A stretch of DNA of 13,572 nucleotides from Burkholderiales bacterium (GTDB taxonomy: Bacteria > Pseudomonadota > Gammaproteobacteria > Burkholderiales > Burkholderiaceae_C), in NCBI GenBank assembly GCA_025352345.1, contig JANXTP010000377.1:1-13572 (forward strand). The letters are read 5' to 3'. The number at the start of each line of letters is the position of its first letter. Position 1 is the stretch's first letter. Of this stretch, positions 7,432 through 13,572 are shown piece by piece. Both the position numbers and the translations under genes were made by a program. The notes beneath the pieces are model-generated. The model did no database searches, was not told where the DNA came from, and saw only the letters and a list, made by a program, of their open reading frames with translations.

Positions 7432-9879
7432 TCACTTGAACAGGCCCTTCAGCACGCCTTTCAGCGTGTCCTTGGGCGTGGTGGCCGGTGCTGATGCTGC
7501 CGGGTCGGCCGGCTTCAGGCCCAGCTTTTCCTCGAGCCGGCTGCGCACCTCGTTCTTCAGGCCCTGCGTTACCGCGCCGGCGACCACCGACGACCATTCG
7601 ACCTTCCAGGCCAGCGCATCGAACGGGCCGGTCAGCCGCACCGGCACCTGCAGGCCTTTCAGCGCCGCGAGGTCGGCACCGTCCTGGCCCTTGGCGGTGC
7701 CGGTGACGGTGGCGCGCGCCACATAGTCGATGCGGCCCTGACCGATGTCGATCGTGCCGTCGCCGCCCAACCGCAGGAACGGGCTCTTCACATCCAGGTC
7801 CTTGTTGCGCGCCACGCCATCGGCGATCTGGAAGCTGGCGCTCATCTCGCTGAAGTCGGTCTTCTCGGTCTCGCTGGCCTTCTGTACTGCGTCCTGCTGC
7901 AAGCCGATCGCCGCCTTCGCCTGGCGCAGGCTCTTCGCGAGGTTGATGCCCTTGATCGCGCCGTCGCGCAGCTGCAGCGCCATCTGGCCCTGCAGCTTCG
8001 ACTTCAGCGCGTTGACGCTGCGGCCGGTGGCTTCGATGTCCATCGTCACGCGGCCGGTGCCGTCCATCCAGTCTTTCGCCGCCACGTCCTTCAGCGCGCT
8101 GTTGATGTTGATGCCGTTGGCCGTGCCCTTGAAGCCGACGCGCCCGGTCGCCGCTTCTGCCAGCGCCGACGCATCCACGCTGCCGCCCCAGACCTTGCCT
8201 TGCAGCGTCGTCACGCGCAGCAAGCCGCCGTTCAGCGTGGCGTCGATGCGGGCGGCGGCGACCTTGTAGCGCTGGACGGCGAAGTTCGCGGCCTGCAGGC
8301 TGAACTGGCCGTCGAGGCTGCGCAGCGCGCTCAGGTCGACCGGGGTGTCGGCGGCCGGGGCCGCCTTTGTGGGCGCCGTCGACACACCGGCAGCGGCTTC
8401 AGCCGGCGCATCGGCGAGCAGCCGATTCAGATCCAGCGTGTCGAAGCGGGCTTTCGCATTGACCTTGGGTACGGCACCGCCGAGCAGCGCCGTGCCGTCG
8501 GTGTTGAAGGCGCCGCCGTTGATGTCGCCGGCCAGTGTCCACGCCGCGCGCTCGGCGGACGCGCTGGCGCTGCCCTTGGCGTCGATCTTCAGCGCTTGCA
8601 GCCCGGGGTTCTCGATCAGGCCTTGCAAAGTCAACGCATCGAGCGCAACCATGGCGGGCGTGGCCGCGCCGTTCTTGCCGCTGGTGGCGGCCTGGCCCTG
8701 CTTCAGCAGCAGGTTGGCCTTGATCGTCGCGCCCAGCTTGCGCTGCGCACCGGTGCTCGTCACCTTCGCTTCGAAGCCGGGCAAACGCAACGCGTCGAAG
8801 GTGCCAGCGGGCGCCGCGCTCTTGAAGGCCACGTCCAACGGTGCCGCGCCGCCGCGTTGCAGGCGGCCGCTGAACGCGCTGCCCTTGATCTGATCGCCAG
8901 TGGCGGCGAGTTCAGGCCAGTCGAGCGTGAGATTCAGCGGCTGCGCATCCTGTGTGCCTTTCAATTGGACGCTCAACTTCGCGAGCGCGATGTCCTTGGC
9001 CGCAGGGTTGAAGGCGAAGCGCTCGATGGCGAGCGTGCTGTTGTCGATCTTGAGGCTGCCGGCGGTTGCGGCCACGCTCAATTGCAGCGACTGGGCATCG
9101 ATCGCCGATGCGGCGCCATCCCAGCCGACGTTGCCCTTCAGGCTCAGGCGGATCGCCTTGATGCCCGCCGCGCCGCCGTTGAACGTGAGGCTGGTGTCGC
9201 GCAGCGTGACCGAGCCGGTGGCCAGATCCAGTTTCAGCTGGGTGTCGCCATTGAGCTCGCCCTTGACGGCGGGCAATGACAGGTCGAGCTGCAGGTCGAA
9301 AGCGACGGGCGACTCGGTCTGGTCCTGCAGGCGGCCGGTGGTCAGCGACTTCAAGGACAGCACGCCGGCCAGGTGCGCCAGGTCGTCCTTCACGCGCAGG
9401 CTGACGTTCTCCAGCGCGACGCGGTTCACGTCGAGCCGTGGCGGCTTCTTGCTGCCGTTGCCGGCGTCCGAGGGCGTCTTGGCGTTGAGCAGGTCGTCGA
9501 TGTTGCGCACACCCTCGGCGTTGCGCAGATAGACTGCGCGCACGCCACGGGCGGCCACCCGGCTGATCACCAGCTCGCGGTTGAACAGCGGCAGCACGTC
9601 AACTGCCAGCTCGGCGTGTTCGATCGCGGCGAATTCGTCCGGCTGGTTGGCTTCGCTCAGGCCGACGTCGGCCAGCGTGACTTCCAGCCGCGGAAACAGC
9701 GACAGCCCGATCGACCCGTTGATCGCCAGCGTGCGGTGGTGGTGCGTCTGCATCCAGTCGATGGCGACGCCCTTGTAGCGGTTGGCATCGAAGCCCATCA
9801 CCAGCCAGGTGACCGCTGCCGCCAGCACCAGCAGCAGGCCCAACACCCCGAGGGCGACACGGCGAATCCAGATCGACAT
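7432..9879 (-). CDS. AsmA family protein
   Basis: Encodes 815 residues. A signal anchor at about residues 7-30 (VALGVLGLLLVLAAAVTWLVM) holds the protein in the inner membrane, with the rest in the periplasm. After it come the family segments GFDANRYKGVAIDWMQ, GSIGLSLFPRLEVTLADVGL and ELVISRVAARGVRAVYLRN, a long beta-rich middle, and the AsmA_2-type C-terminus (LDVKSPFLRLGGDGTIDIG and VPVRLTGPFDALAWKVEW). AsmA-like proteins belong to the repeating beta-groove superfamily implicated in lipid transfer between membranes and outer-membrane assembly; the precise role here is unknown. It is the first gene of the four-gene - strand cluster. The ATG at 9877-9879 is only 4 bp from the end of the repeat element at 9884, and the untranslated leader comes from that element. 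No strong ribosome site is seen, only AGG in ACAGGCCCT. Confidence 0.92.
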   Translation of the reverse strand: MSIWIRRVALGVLGLLLVLAAAVTWLVMGFDANRYKGVAIDWMQTHHHRTLAINGSIGLSLFPRLEVTLADVGLSEANQPDEFAAIEHAELAVDVLPLFNRELVISRVAARGVRAVYLRNAEGVRNIDDLLNAKTPSDAGNGSKKPPRLDVNRVALENVSLRVKDDLAHLAGVLSLKSLTTGRLQDQTESPVAFDLQLDLSLPAVKGELNGDTQLKLDLATGSVTLRDTSLTFNGGAAGIKAIRLSLKGNVGWDGAASAIDAQSLQLSVAATAGSLKIDNSTLAIERFAFNPAAKDIALAKLSVQLKGTQDAQPLNLTLDWPELAATGDQIKGSAFSGRLQRGGAAPLDVAFKSAAPAGTFDALRLPGFEAKVTSTGAQRKLGATIKANLLLKQGQAATSGKNGAATPAMVALDALTLQGLIENPGLQALKIDAKGSASASAERAAWTLAGDINGGAFNTDGTALLGGAVPKVNAKARFDTLDLNRLLADAPAEAAAGVSTAPTKAAPAADTPVDLSALRSLDGQFSLQAANFAVQRYKVAAARIDATLNGGLLRVTTLQGKVWGGSVDASALAEAATGRVGFKGTANGININSALKDVAAKDWMDGTGRVTMDIEATGRSVNALKSKLQGQMALQLRDGAIKGINLAKSLRQAKAAIGLQQDAVQKASETEKTDFSEMSASFQIADGVARNKDLDVKSPFLRLGGDGTIDIGQGRIDYVARATVTGTAKGQDGADLAALKGLQVPVRLTGPFDALAWKVEWSSVVAGAVTQGLKNEVRSRLEEKLGLKPADPAASAPATTPKDTLKGVLKGLFK

Positions 9880-9883
9880 GGCT

Positions 9884-9914
9884 AGGGCCTGTTAACGCTA
9901 TGGGAGGGCTCGCG
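9884..9914. repeat. Left terminal inverted repeat of the element
   Basis: 31 bp starting AGGGCCTGTTAACGCT. It pairs with 10121-10151 with four mismatches, at repeat positions 9, 17, 20 and 26. Complementarity stops at 9884: the next pair outward (T9883/G10152) fails. Confidence 0.75.
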
Positions 9915-10014
9915 CCGGGTGGCCACAGGCCGCAGGGCTAGGCGCGAGCGAGGCCGCGTGCCCTGGGCACGCAACGAGTGAGCAACGAAGCCCCGCGGCC
10001 TGTGGCCACCCGGC
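9914..10014. repeat. Internal palindrome 1 of the element (20-bp perfect arms)
   Basis: The arm GCCGGGTGGCCACAGGCCGC (9914-9933) is matched exactly in reverse complement at 9995-10014. After one mismatch, GGGCT (9935-9939) pairs with AGCCC (9989-9993), giving 25 pairs in a 26-position stem. The loop region holds a further 8-bp palindrome, GCGTGCCC (9956-9963) against GGGCACGC (9965-9972). Confidence 0.8.
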
Positions 10015-10026
10015 CCGAAGGGTGAT

Positions 10027-10117
10027 CTCAGCAAATGGCCGCCAGCCGCGTTGCAAACCCTTGCTATAGCAGCGGCTATGGCTGCGGTTTGCGCCTTGCT
10101 GGCGGCCATTTGTTGAG
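10027..10117. repeat. Internal palindrome 2 of the element (91-bp hairpin)
   Basis: The outer arms 10027-10046 and 10098-10117 (CTCAGCAAATGGCCGCCAGC and its near reverse complement) match at 19 of 20 positions. Further in, GCAAACC (10053-10059) pairs with GGTTTGC (10086-10092), and ATAGC (10066-10070) pairs with GCTAT (10075-10079) around an AGCG loop. The segment can form a single long hairpin on either strand. Confidence 0.8.
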
Positions 10118-10120
10118 TCA

Positions 10121-10151
10121 CGCGAACCCTCTCACAGCGTTAGCAGGCCCT
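10121..10151. repeat. Right terminal inverted repeat of the element
   Basis: 31 bp ending AGCGTTAGCAGGCCCT, the imperfect reverse complement of 9884-9914. It is followed at once by GGGCCCTA, which partly repeats the terminus. Confidence 0.75.
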
Positions 10152-10218
10152 GGGCCCTATGCCCCCTGAGAAGCGCGGATTGTGCCTGTGCCCTCGCGCT
10201 GTAGACCCACCGGCTACC

Positions 10219-10224
10219 TACAAT
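10219..10224 (+). promoter_or_regulatory. Candidate -10 box of the UbiH-type gene
   Basis: TACAAT lies 8 bp before the ATG at 10233, within the short gap between the repeat element and the gene. It is close to the sigma-70 consensus TATAAT, but no convincing -35 box is found 16-18 bp upstream. If used, transcription would begin at or next to the start codon and the message would be leaderless. Confidence 0.35.
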
Positions 10225-10232
10225 CCGCCCGG

Positions 10233-11354
10233 ATGAAACCCTATGACGTGCAGGTGCGCGGTGCCGGTTTGGTCGGCCCCGCGCTCGCCTTGTCGCTGGC
10301 GCGGATCGGCCTGCGCGTCGCGCTGGTGGCCGAGGCCGCAGCGCCTGCACGCGGTCCGGACGTGCGCGCGTTTGCGCTGAACGCCGCATCGGTTGCGCTG
10401 CTGCGCGGGCTGAAGGTCTGGGACGCGCTGCCAGCCAACGCGGCGACTGCGGTGCACGAGATGCGCGTCGAGGGCGATGCCCCAGGCGCAGCGCTTGAAT
10501 TCTCGTCGTGGGAACAGCGGGTCGGTGAACTGGCCTGGATCGTCGACGCGGCGGTGCTCGAGCGTGAACTGGCCGCGGCAGTGCGCTTCTCGCCGCATGT
10601 GACGGTGATCGCCAGCGCACAGGCCGATGCAGCCTGCGCGCCGCTGACTGCGATCTGCGAAGGCAAGGCGTCGGCCACACGCGACGCGCACCGCGTGCCA
10701 CTCGATCGCCGCCCTTACGGCCATCGCGCGATCGCGGCGCGGCTCATCAGCTCAAAGCCCCACGGCGGCACCGCGCGCCAATGGTTCGGCGCGCCCGATG
10801 TGCTGGCGCTGCTGCCCTTGGATGCGCCGCAGCCGCACTCCTCGTATGCGCTGGTGTGGTCGGTGCCTGATGCGCGTGCCGACGAGCTGTTGGCGATGGA
10901 CACCGCTGCGTTCAATGCGGCGCTGATGCAGGCCACGGGCGGCGCCGCAGGCGCGTTGCAACAGACCGGTGAGCGCGTCGCCTGGCCGCTGACCCGCGCG
11001 CAGGCCGCCACCTGGTGCGGCCCGGGCTGGGTGCTGTTGGGCGACGCCGCGCATGTGGTGCACCCGCTGGCCGGCCAGGGGCTGAACCTGGGGCTGGCCG
11101 ACGTGGCGGCCTTGACGGCGGTGCTGTCGGAGCGTGAGCCGTGGCGCGAACTCGGCGACGAGAAGCTGCTGCGTCGCTATGCCCGCGATCGGCTGTTGCC
11201 CACACGCGCGATGCTTGAAATCACCGACGGCCTGATGCAGCTTTTCGCACACCCCGCGCCGCTGGTGCGGGAACTCCGCAACCGCGGCCTGACTCTGGTC
11301 AATCGGTTGACGCCGATCAAGCGTTGGCTGACCGCGCAGGCGCTGGATTCTTGA
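10233..11354 (+). CDS. UbiH/UbiF/VisC/COQ6-family FAD-dependent monooxygenase
   Basis: Encodes 373 residues. The family hydroxylates the aromatic ring of ubiquinone precursors using FAD, NAD(P)H and oxygen. The N-terminal FAD fold has GAGLVG at residues 10-15, followed by the family segment DVRAFALNAASVALLRGL. The C-terminal FAD motif VLLGDAAHVVHPLAGQGLNLGL has Gly270-Asp271. In the middle, the usual DG motif (GADGxxSxxR) appears as CEGKASATR at Glu143-Gly144-Lys145, a divergent form. YGHRAIAARL and PHGGTARQWF follow as expected. The ATG at 10233 is preferred; an in-frame GTG at 10182 would add 17 residues without family resemblance. Which ring position it acts on cannot be decided here. A 53-bp gap leads to the DsbC-type gene on the same strand. 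Confidence 0.88.
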   Translation: MKPYDVQVRGAGLVGPALALSLARIGLRVALVAEAAAPARGPDVRAFALNAASVALLRGLKVWDALPANAATAVHEMRVEGDAPGAALEFSSWEQRVGELAWIVDAAVLERELAAAVRFSPHVTVIASAQADAACAPLTAICEGKASATRDAHRVPLDRRPYGHRAIAARLISSKPHGGTARQWFGAPDVLALLPLDAPQPHSSYALVWSVPDARADELLAMDTAAFNAALMQATGGAAGALQQTGERVAWPLTRAQAATWCGPGWVLLGDAAHVVHPLAGQGLNLGLADVAALTAVLSEREPWRELGDEKLLRRYARDRLLPTRAMLEITDGLMQLFAHPAPLVRELRNRGLTLVNRLTPIKRWLTAQALDS

Positions 11355-11407
11355 ACCTGCACCCAGACGCAACCGCGGCCCCCGTTGCCCATTTGAAAGC
11401 ATCCCCC

Positions 11408-12178
11408 ATGGCTTTGCCCTTCGTTCGAAAGATCCCGCGTGCTGCTTGCACCCTGCTCAGCACAGGCGCTGCAGCACTGCTGATGGCGATCTTTGCCACC
11501 ACGCCGGCCCATGCCGGTGAGACCGAGATCCGCAAGGCGCTCGGCGAGCGCTTGGCCGATCTGGGCAAGGTCGACGAAGTCACGAAGTCGCCGATACCGG
11601 GCCTGTACGAAGTGCGCGTGGGCGTCGAGATCTACTACACCGACGAGAACGGCAACTACCTGATCGAAGGCCAGCTGCTGGAAACCAAGACGCGCACCAA
11701 CCTGACCGAAGCGCGCGTCGCGAAGCTGACCGCGATCGATTTCGCCAGCCTGCCGCTGAAGGATGCGATCGTCTGGAAGCAGGGCGATGGCAGCCGCAAA
11801 CTGGTGGTGTTCGCCGACCCGAACTGCGGCTACTGCAAGCGCTTTGAACGTGAAGTCCGGGCCGCCAAGGACATCACGATCTACACCTTCCTGTACCCGA
11901 TCCTCGGTGGCGACTCTCCAGACAAGTCGCGCAACATCTGGTGCGCGAAGGACCGTGGCAAGACCTGGGTCGACTGGATGGTGGAGGGCGCCGTCCCGCC
12001 GAAGGTCATCGGCGACTGCGACAGCTCGGCGCTGCAGCGCAACGCGGCGCTCGGGCGCAAGCACAAGGTCAACGGCACGCCAGCGCTGGTGTTCAAAGAC
12101 GGCAAGCGCGTGCCAGGCGCGATGAAGCTCGACGACCTTGAGAAGCAGCTGCTGGTCTCGGCGAAGAAGCCCGGTTGA
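11408..12178 (+). CDS. dsbC: DsbC-type periplasmic thiol:disulfide interchange protein
   Basis: Encodes 256 residues. Residues 1-36 form a signal peptide ending AHA before GE, so the protein is periplasmic. A DsbC/DsbG N-terminal dimerisation domain follows (LPGLYEV-like segment SPIPGLYEVRVG and the ENGNYLIEGQLLE strand pair), then a thioredoxin fold with the active site CGYC (Cys140, Cys143) in FADPNCGYCKRF. The cis-Pro loop VNGTPALVF is present. Cys179 and Cys204 correspond to the structural disulfide of E. coli DsbC. Such proteins reshuffle wrong disulfides and are kept reduced by DsbD, which is not in this window. The ATG at 11408 is chosen because it directly precedes the signal peptide. 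The stop TGA overlaps the TTG start of the next gene. Confidence 0.93.
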   Translation: MALPFVRKIPRAACTLLSTGAAALLMAIFATTPAHAGETEIRKALGERLADLGKVDEVTKSPIPGLYEVRVGVEIYYTDENGNYLIEGQLLETKTRTNLTEARVAKLTAIDFASLPLKDAIVWKQGDGSRKLVVFADPNCGYCKRFEREVRAAKDITIYTFLYPILGGDSPDKSRNIWCAKDRGKTWVDWMVEGAVPPKVIGDCDSSALQRNAALGRKHKVNGTPALVFKDGKRVPGAMKLDDLEKQLLVSAKKPG

Positions 12179-13440
12179 TTCCGCTGCTGCAAGACTTCTT
12201 CGATTTCGAGCCCACGCACGCCGAAGCGCTGCGCCGGCTTGATGCGGTGCATCCGGGCGAATACGCCCGCACCCGCAATGCACTCGATGGCGCGGTCACC
12301 GGGCTGTCGCCTTACTTCACCCATGGCGTGATCGGTATGCGCAGCGCGGTGGCCCGCGTGATGCAGAAGCACCGGCTGGGCTATGACGACAAGCTGATGT
12401 TCGAATTCGCCTGGCGCGAGTTCTTCCACCATGTGTGGAGCCGCTGCGGCGAGCAGGTGCTGGCCGACATGCGGCCCGGCGCGGTGTGGGCCGGTGCTTA
12501 CGCGTCCGAGGTGCCGGCCGATCTGCGCGAAGGCCGCACCGGCGTACCGGTGATCGACACCGCGGTGCGCCAGCTCTATGCCACAGGCTACCTGCACAAC
12601 CATGCCCGCATGTGGTTGGCCAGCTATGCGGTGCACCTGCGCAAGGTGCACTGGCGTGCCGGCGCCGACTGGATGTTCGGCCACCTGCTCGACGGCGACG
12701 TGCCGAGCAACCACCTGAGCTGGCAATGGGTGGCCGGCACCTTCTCCAGCAAGCCCTATCTGTTCAACGCCGACAACGTCGCGAAATACGCCCCGCGCGC
12801 GAACTTCAAGGCCTGGCTGGGCAAAGGCACGGTGATCGATCAGGACTATGAGGCGCTGGACCGCATCGCGCGGCATGACGGTGATGTCGGCCCCGAACCG
12901 GGTGTGCATGAAGGCGTGATCGAGCCTCCGCTGTGGATGGCCCCTCATGCCGAGTGGGTGGCCGCAGTGACACGGCCGCTGGCCGCTGCAAGCGTGCCCC
13001 GGCGGCGCGAGATCGAGCTGATCACGCCCTGGTCCATGGCTGAGCGCGAGGCAGGGGCAGGCGCCGGTGCTGGCGGTCCGTGGCGGCTGGGCGTGATCCA
13101 CCTGCCGTCGCACGCGCTGCTGCCGTGGAGCGAGGCGCGCTGGCGCTGGGTGCTGCGGCGCCTGGGGCAGGTCACCGATGCGGTGTTCGTCGGCGACCTG
13201 AACTCGTCCGTGCCGTGGAAGGCGGGGGCGCCGACCTGGCCTGGGCCTGGCATGGTCACGGCCGTGCGGGCGCCGATGCCCGGCTACGACGCCGCGATGG
13301 GCACACTCGCCACGCTTCAGACCGCACCGCGGCTGCTGCCGAACCCCGAGGCGCTGTGCCGCTCGTTCAGCGTGTTCTACGAGGCGGTCAAGCGACAATC
13401 CCGCTCGCTGCAAACGCAGTTGAACGGAGAGCTGTTTTGA
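12175..13440 (+). CDS. Short photolyase/cryptochrome-like FAD-binding protein lacking the antenna domain
   Basis: Encodes 421 residues. The only usable start is TTG at 12175, which overlaps the dsbC stop (TTGA); an in-frame TGA lies upstream at 12139. Residue 1 corresponds to about residue 200 of E. coli photolyase, so the whole N-terminal antenna domain is absent. The FAD domain is well kept: LSPYFTHG (44-51), TGVPVIDTAVRQL, YLHNHARMW (Arg145), LLDGDVPSNHLSWQW (Asp173, Asp175, Asn179, Trp183) and PYLFN. Trp160 and Trp183 sit 23 apart, as do Trp359 and Trp382 of the E. coli enzyme. After about residue 260 comes a separate C-terminal domain with alternating strands and helices, reached through a Gly-Ala-rich linker (AGAGAGAGG). 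The role is probably DNA repair or light sensing; activity is not certain. The following gene overlaps its stop. Confidence 0.85.
   Translation: MIPLLQDFFDFEPTHAEALRRLDAVHPGEYARTRNALDGAVTGLSPYFTHGVIGMRSAVARVMQKHRLGYDDKLMFEFAWREFFHHVWSRCGEQVLADMRPGAVWAGAYASEVPADLREGRTGVPVIDTAVRQLYATGYLHNHARMWLASYAVHLRKVHWRAGADWMFGHLLDGDVPSNHLSWQWVAGTFSSKPYLFNADNVAKYAPRANFKAWLGKGTVIDQDYEALDRIARHDGDVGPEPGVHEGVIEPPLWMAPHAEWVAAVTRPLAAASVPRRREIELITPWSMAEREAGAGAGAGGPWRLGVIHLPSHALLPWSEARWRWVLRRLGQVTDAVFVGDLNSSVPWKAGAPTWPGPGMVTAVRAPMPGYDAAMGTLATLQTAPRLLPNPEALCRSFSVFYEAVKRQSRSLQTQLNGELF
13426..13431 (+). promoter_or_regulatory. Ribosome binding site supporting the TTG start at 13437
   Basis: GGAGAG lies inside the end of the photolyase-like gene, with GGAG 7 nt before the TTG. 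This good spacing favours TTG 13437 over the in-frame ATG at 13458. Confidence 0.55.
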
Positions 13441-13572
13441 GCGGTCTCGCCCAGGCCATGCCGACGTCGACGAACCAGCCGGATCCCGCCACGCTGCGCC
13501 TGGCCTATGCGGGCCTGCTGCCTTTCGTGATCGGGGCACTGCTGCTGTGGATCGTGCGGCCCGATGCGCACC
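13437..13572 (+). CDS. DUF3429 family membrane protein (3'-truncated by window edge)
   Basis: The frame starts at TTG 13437, overlapping the stop of the photolyase-like gene (TGA 13438-13440), and runs open to the window end, giving 45 visible residues. After a short polar leader, LRLAYAGLLPFVIGALLLWIV forms a first membrane helix with the AGLLPF pattern typical of DUF3429, a small multi-helix inner-membrane family of unknown function. ATG 13458 is the alternative start and would drop only seven residues. The overlap and the well-placed GGAG suggest it is translated together with the preceding gene. The assignment rests on a single helix, so confidence is moderate. Confidence 0.65.
   Translation, partial: MSGLAQAMPTSTNQPDPATLRLAYAGLLPFVIGALLLWIVRPDAH

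Larger units (their letters stand above)
9884..10151. mobile_element. MITE-like 268-bp element with terminal inverted repeats and nested palindromes
   Basis: The ends at 9884-9914 and 10121-10151 are inverted copies matching at 27 of 31 positions, both beginning AGGGCCTG. Inside lie two large palindromes (9914-10014 and 10027-10117), so nearly the whole element can fold on itself. It encodes no credible protein and no transposase, as expected for a non-autonomous element that would be moved in trans. No target-site duplication was found: the flanks read GGCT on the left and GGGC on the right. A large structured intergenic repeat unrelated to transposition is the main alternative. No second copy occurs in this window. 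Confidence 0.6.

Noticed and set aside
8200..9279. 359-codon + strand frame antisense to the AsmA gene
   Set aside because: Its composition is Arg/Gln/Gly-rich with no recognisable motif, and it is the mirror of a well-supported AsmA coding frame.
10051..10082. Possible sigma-70 promoter with TTGCAA and TATAGC or TATGGC inside the 91-bp hairpin
   Set aside because: The spacers are 8 and 20 bp, neither acceptable, and the bases are explained by the hairpin pairing.
9882..10121. 79-codon reading frame on the - strand inside the intergenic element
   Set aside because: It lies almost entirely in the inverted-repeat DNA, has no ribosome site, and its Arg/Ala/Pro-rich translation is what such GC-rich palindromes give by chance.
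9884..10151. Integron attC-like site (GTTAAC at one end, GCGTTAGC at the other, palindromic interior)
   Set aside because: The ends do not fit the R'' and R' consensus (RYYYAAC and GTTRRRY): TGTTAAC and GTTAGCA both fail. There is also no cassette array or integrase.
11881..13539. 552-codon - strand frame opposite dsbC and the photolyase-like gene
   Set aside because: It is antisense to two genes with clear active-site motifs, spans their junctions, and shows His/Arg/Ala-rich low-information sequence.

Overview
The window is about 13.6 kb of GC-rich, densely coding chromosomal DNA. Overall composition, the GTG/TTG starts and the gene content (class II fumarase, UbiH-type hydroxylase beside a DsbC-type protein, DUF2177 and DUF3429 membrane proteins, a periplasmic Lys-rich Cys-repeat protein) suggest a betaproteobacterium of the order Burkholderiales, perhaps near the Rubrivivax/Leptothrix group. 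That placement is inferred from gene content and style, not from a marker gene.

Left part (1-4362, + strand): the 3' end of a PIN-domain (VapC-like) protein runs in from outside. It is followed by fumC, a lipoprotein of the PQQ/sorbosone dehydrogenase family joined by an ATGA overlap to a DUF2177 membrane protein, and a small secreted protein built of three ~55-residue repeats, each carrying a C-x10-C pair. The dehydrogenase has no good ribosome site of its own but is preceded by a 21-codon reading frame that does.

Middle part (4435-9879, - strand): a tight four-gene cluster, transcribed as AsmA family protein -> MOSC-domain protein -> EamA/DMT transporter -> ychF, with abutting or overlapping ends. 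It meets the + strand Cys-repeat gene at a perfect 11-bp hairpin (4405-4430), probably a two-way terminator.

Intergenic 9880-10232: this 353-bp gap between the divergent AsmA and UbiH-type genes is mostly taken up by a 268-bp element (9884-10151). It has 31-bp imperfect terminal inverted repeats (27/31) and two large internal palindromes, so it looks like a MITE or similar non-autonomous repeat. Its left end lies only 4 bp before the AsmA start codon.

Right part (10233-13572, + strand): a UbiH/UbiF-type FAD monooxygenase, a DsbC-type periplasmic disulfide isomerase, a short photolyase-like protein that lacks the usual N-terminal antenna domain and has its own C-terminal domain, and the start of a DUF3429 membrane protein. 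The last two junctions are both TTGA stop/start overlaps, so these genes are probably translated as a coupled unit.

Most of the window is ordinary housekeeping. The parts most worth a second look are the nested-palindrome element, the antenna-less photolyase homologue, the C-x10-C repeat protein and the leader reading frame before the dehydrogenase.
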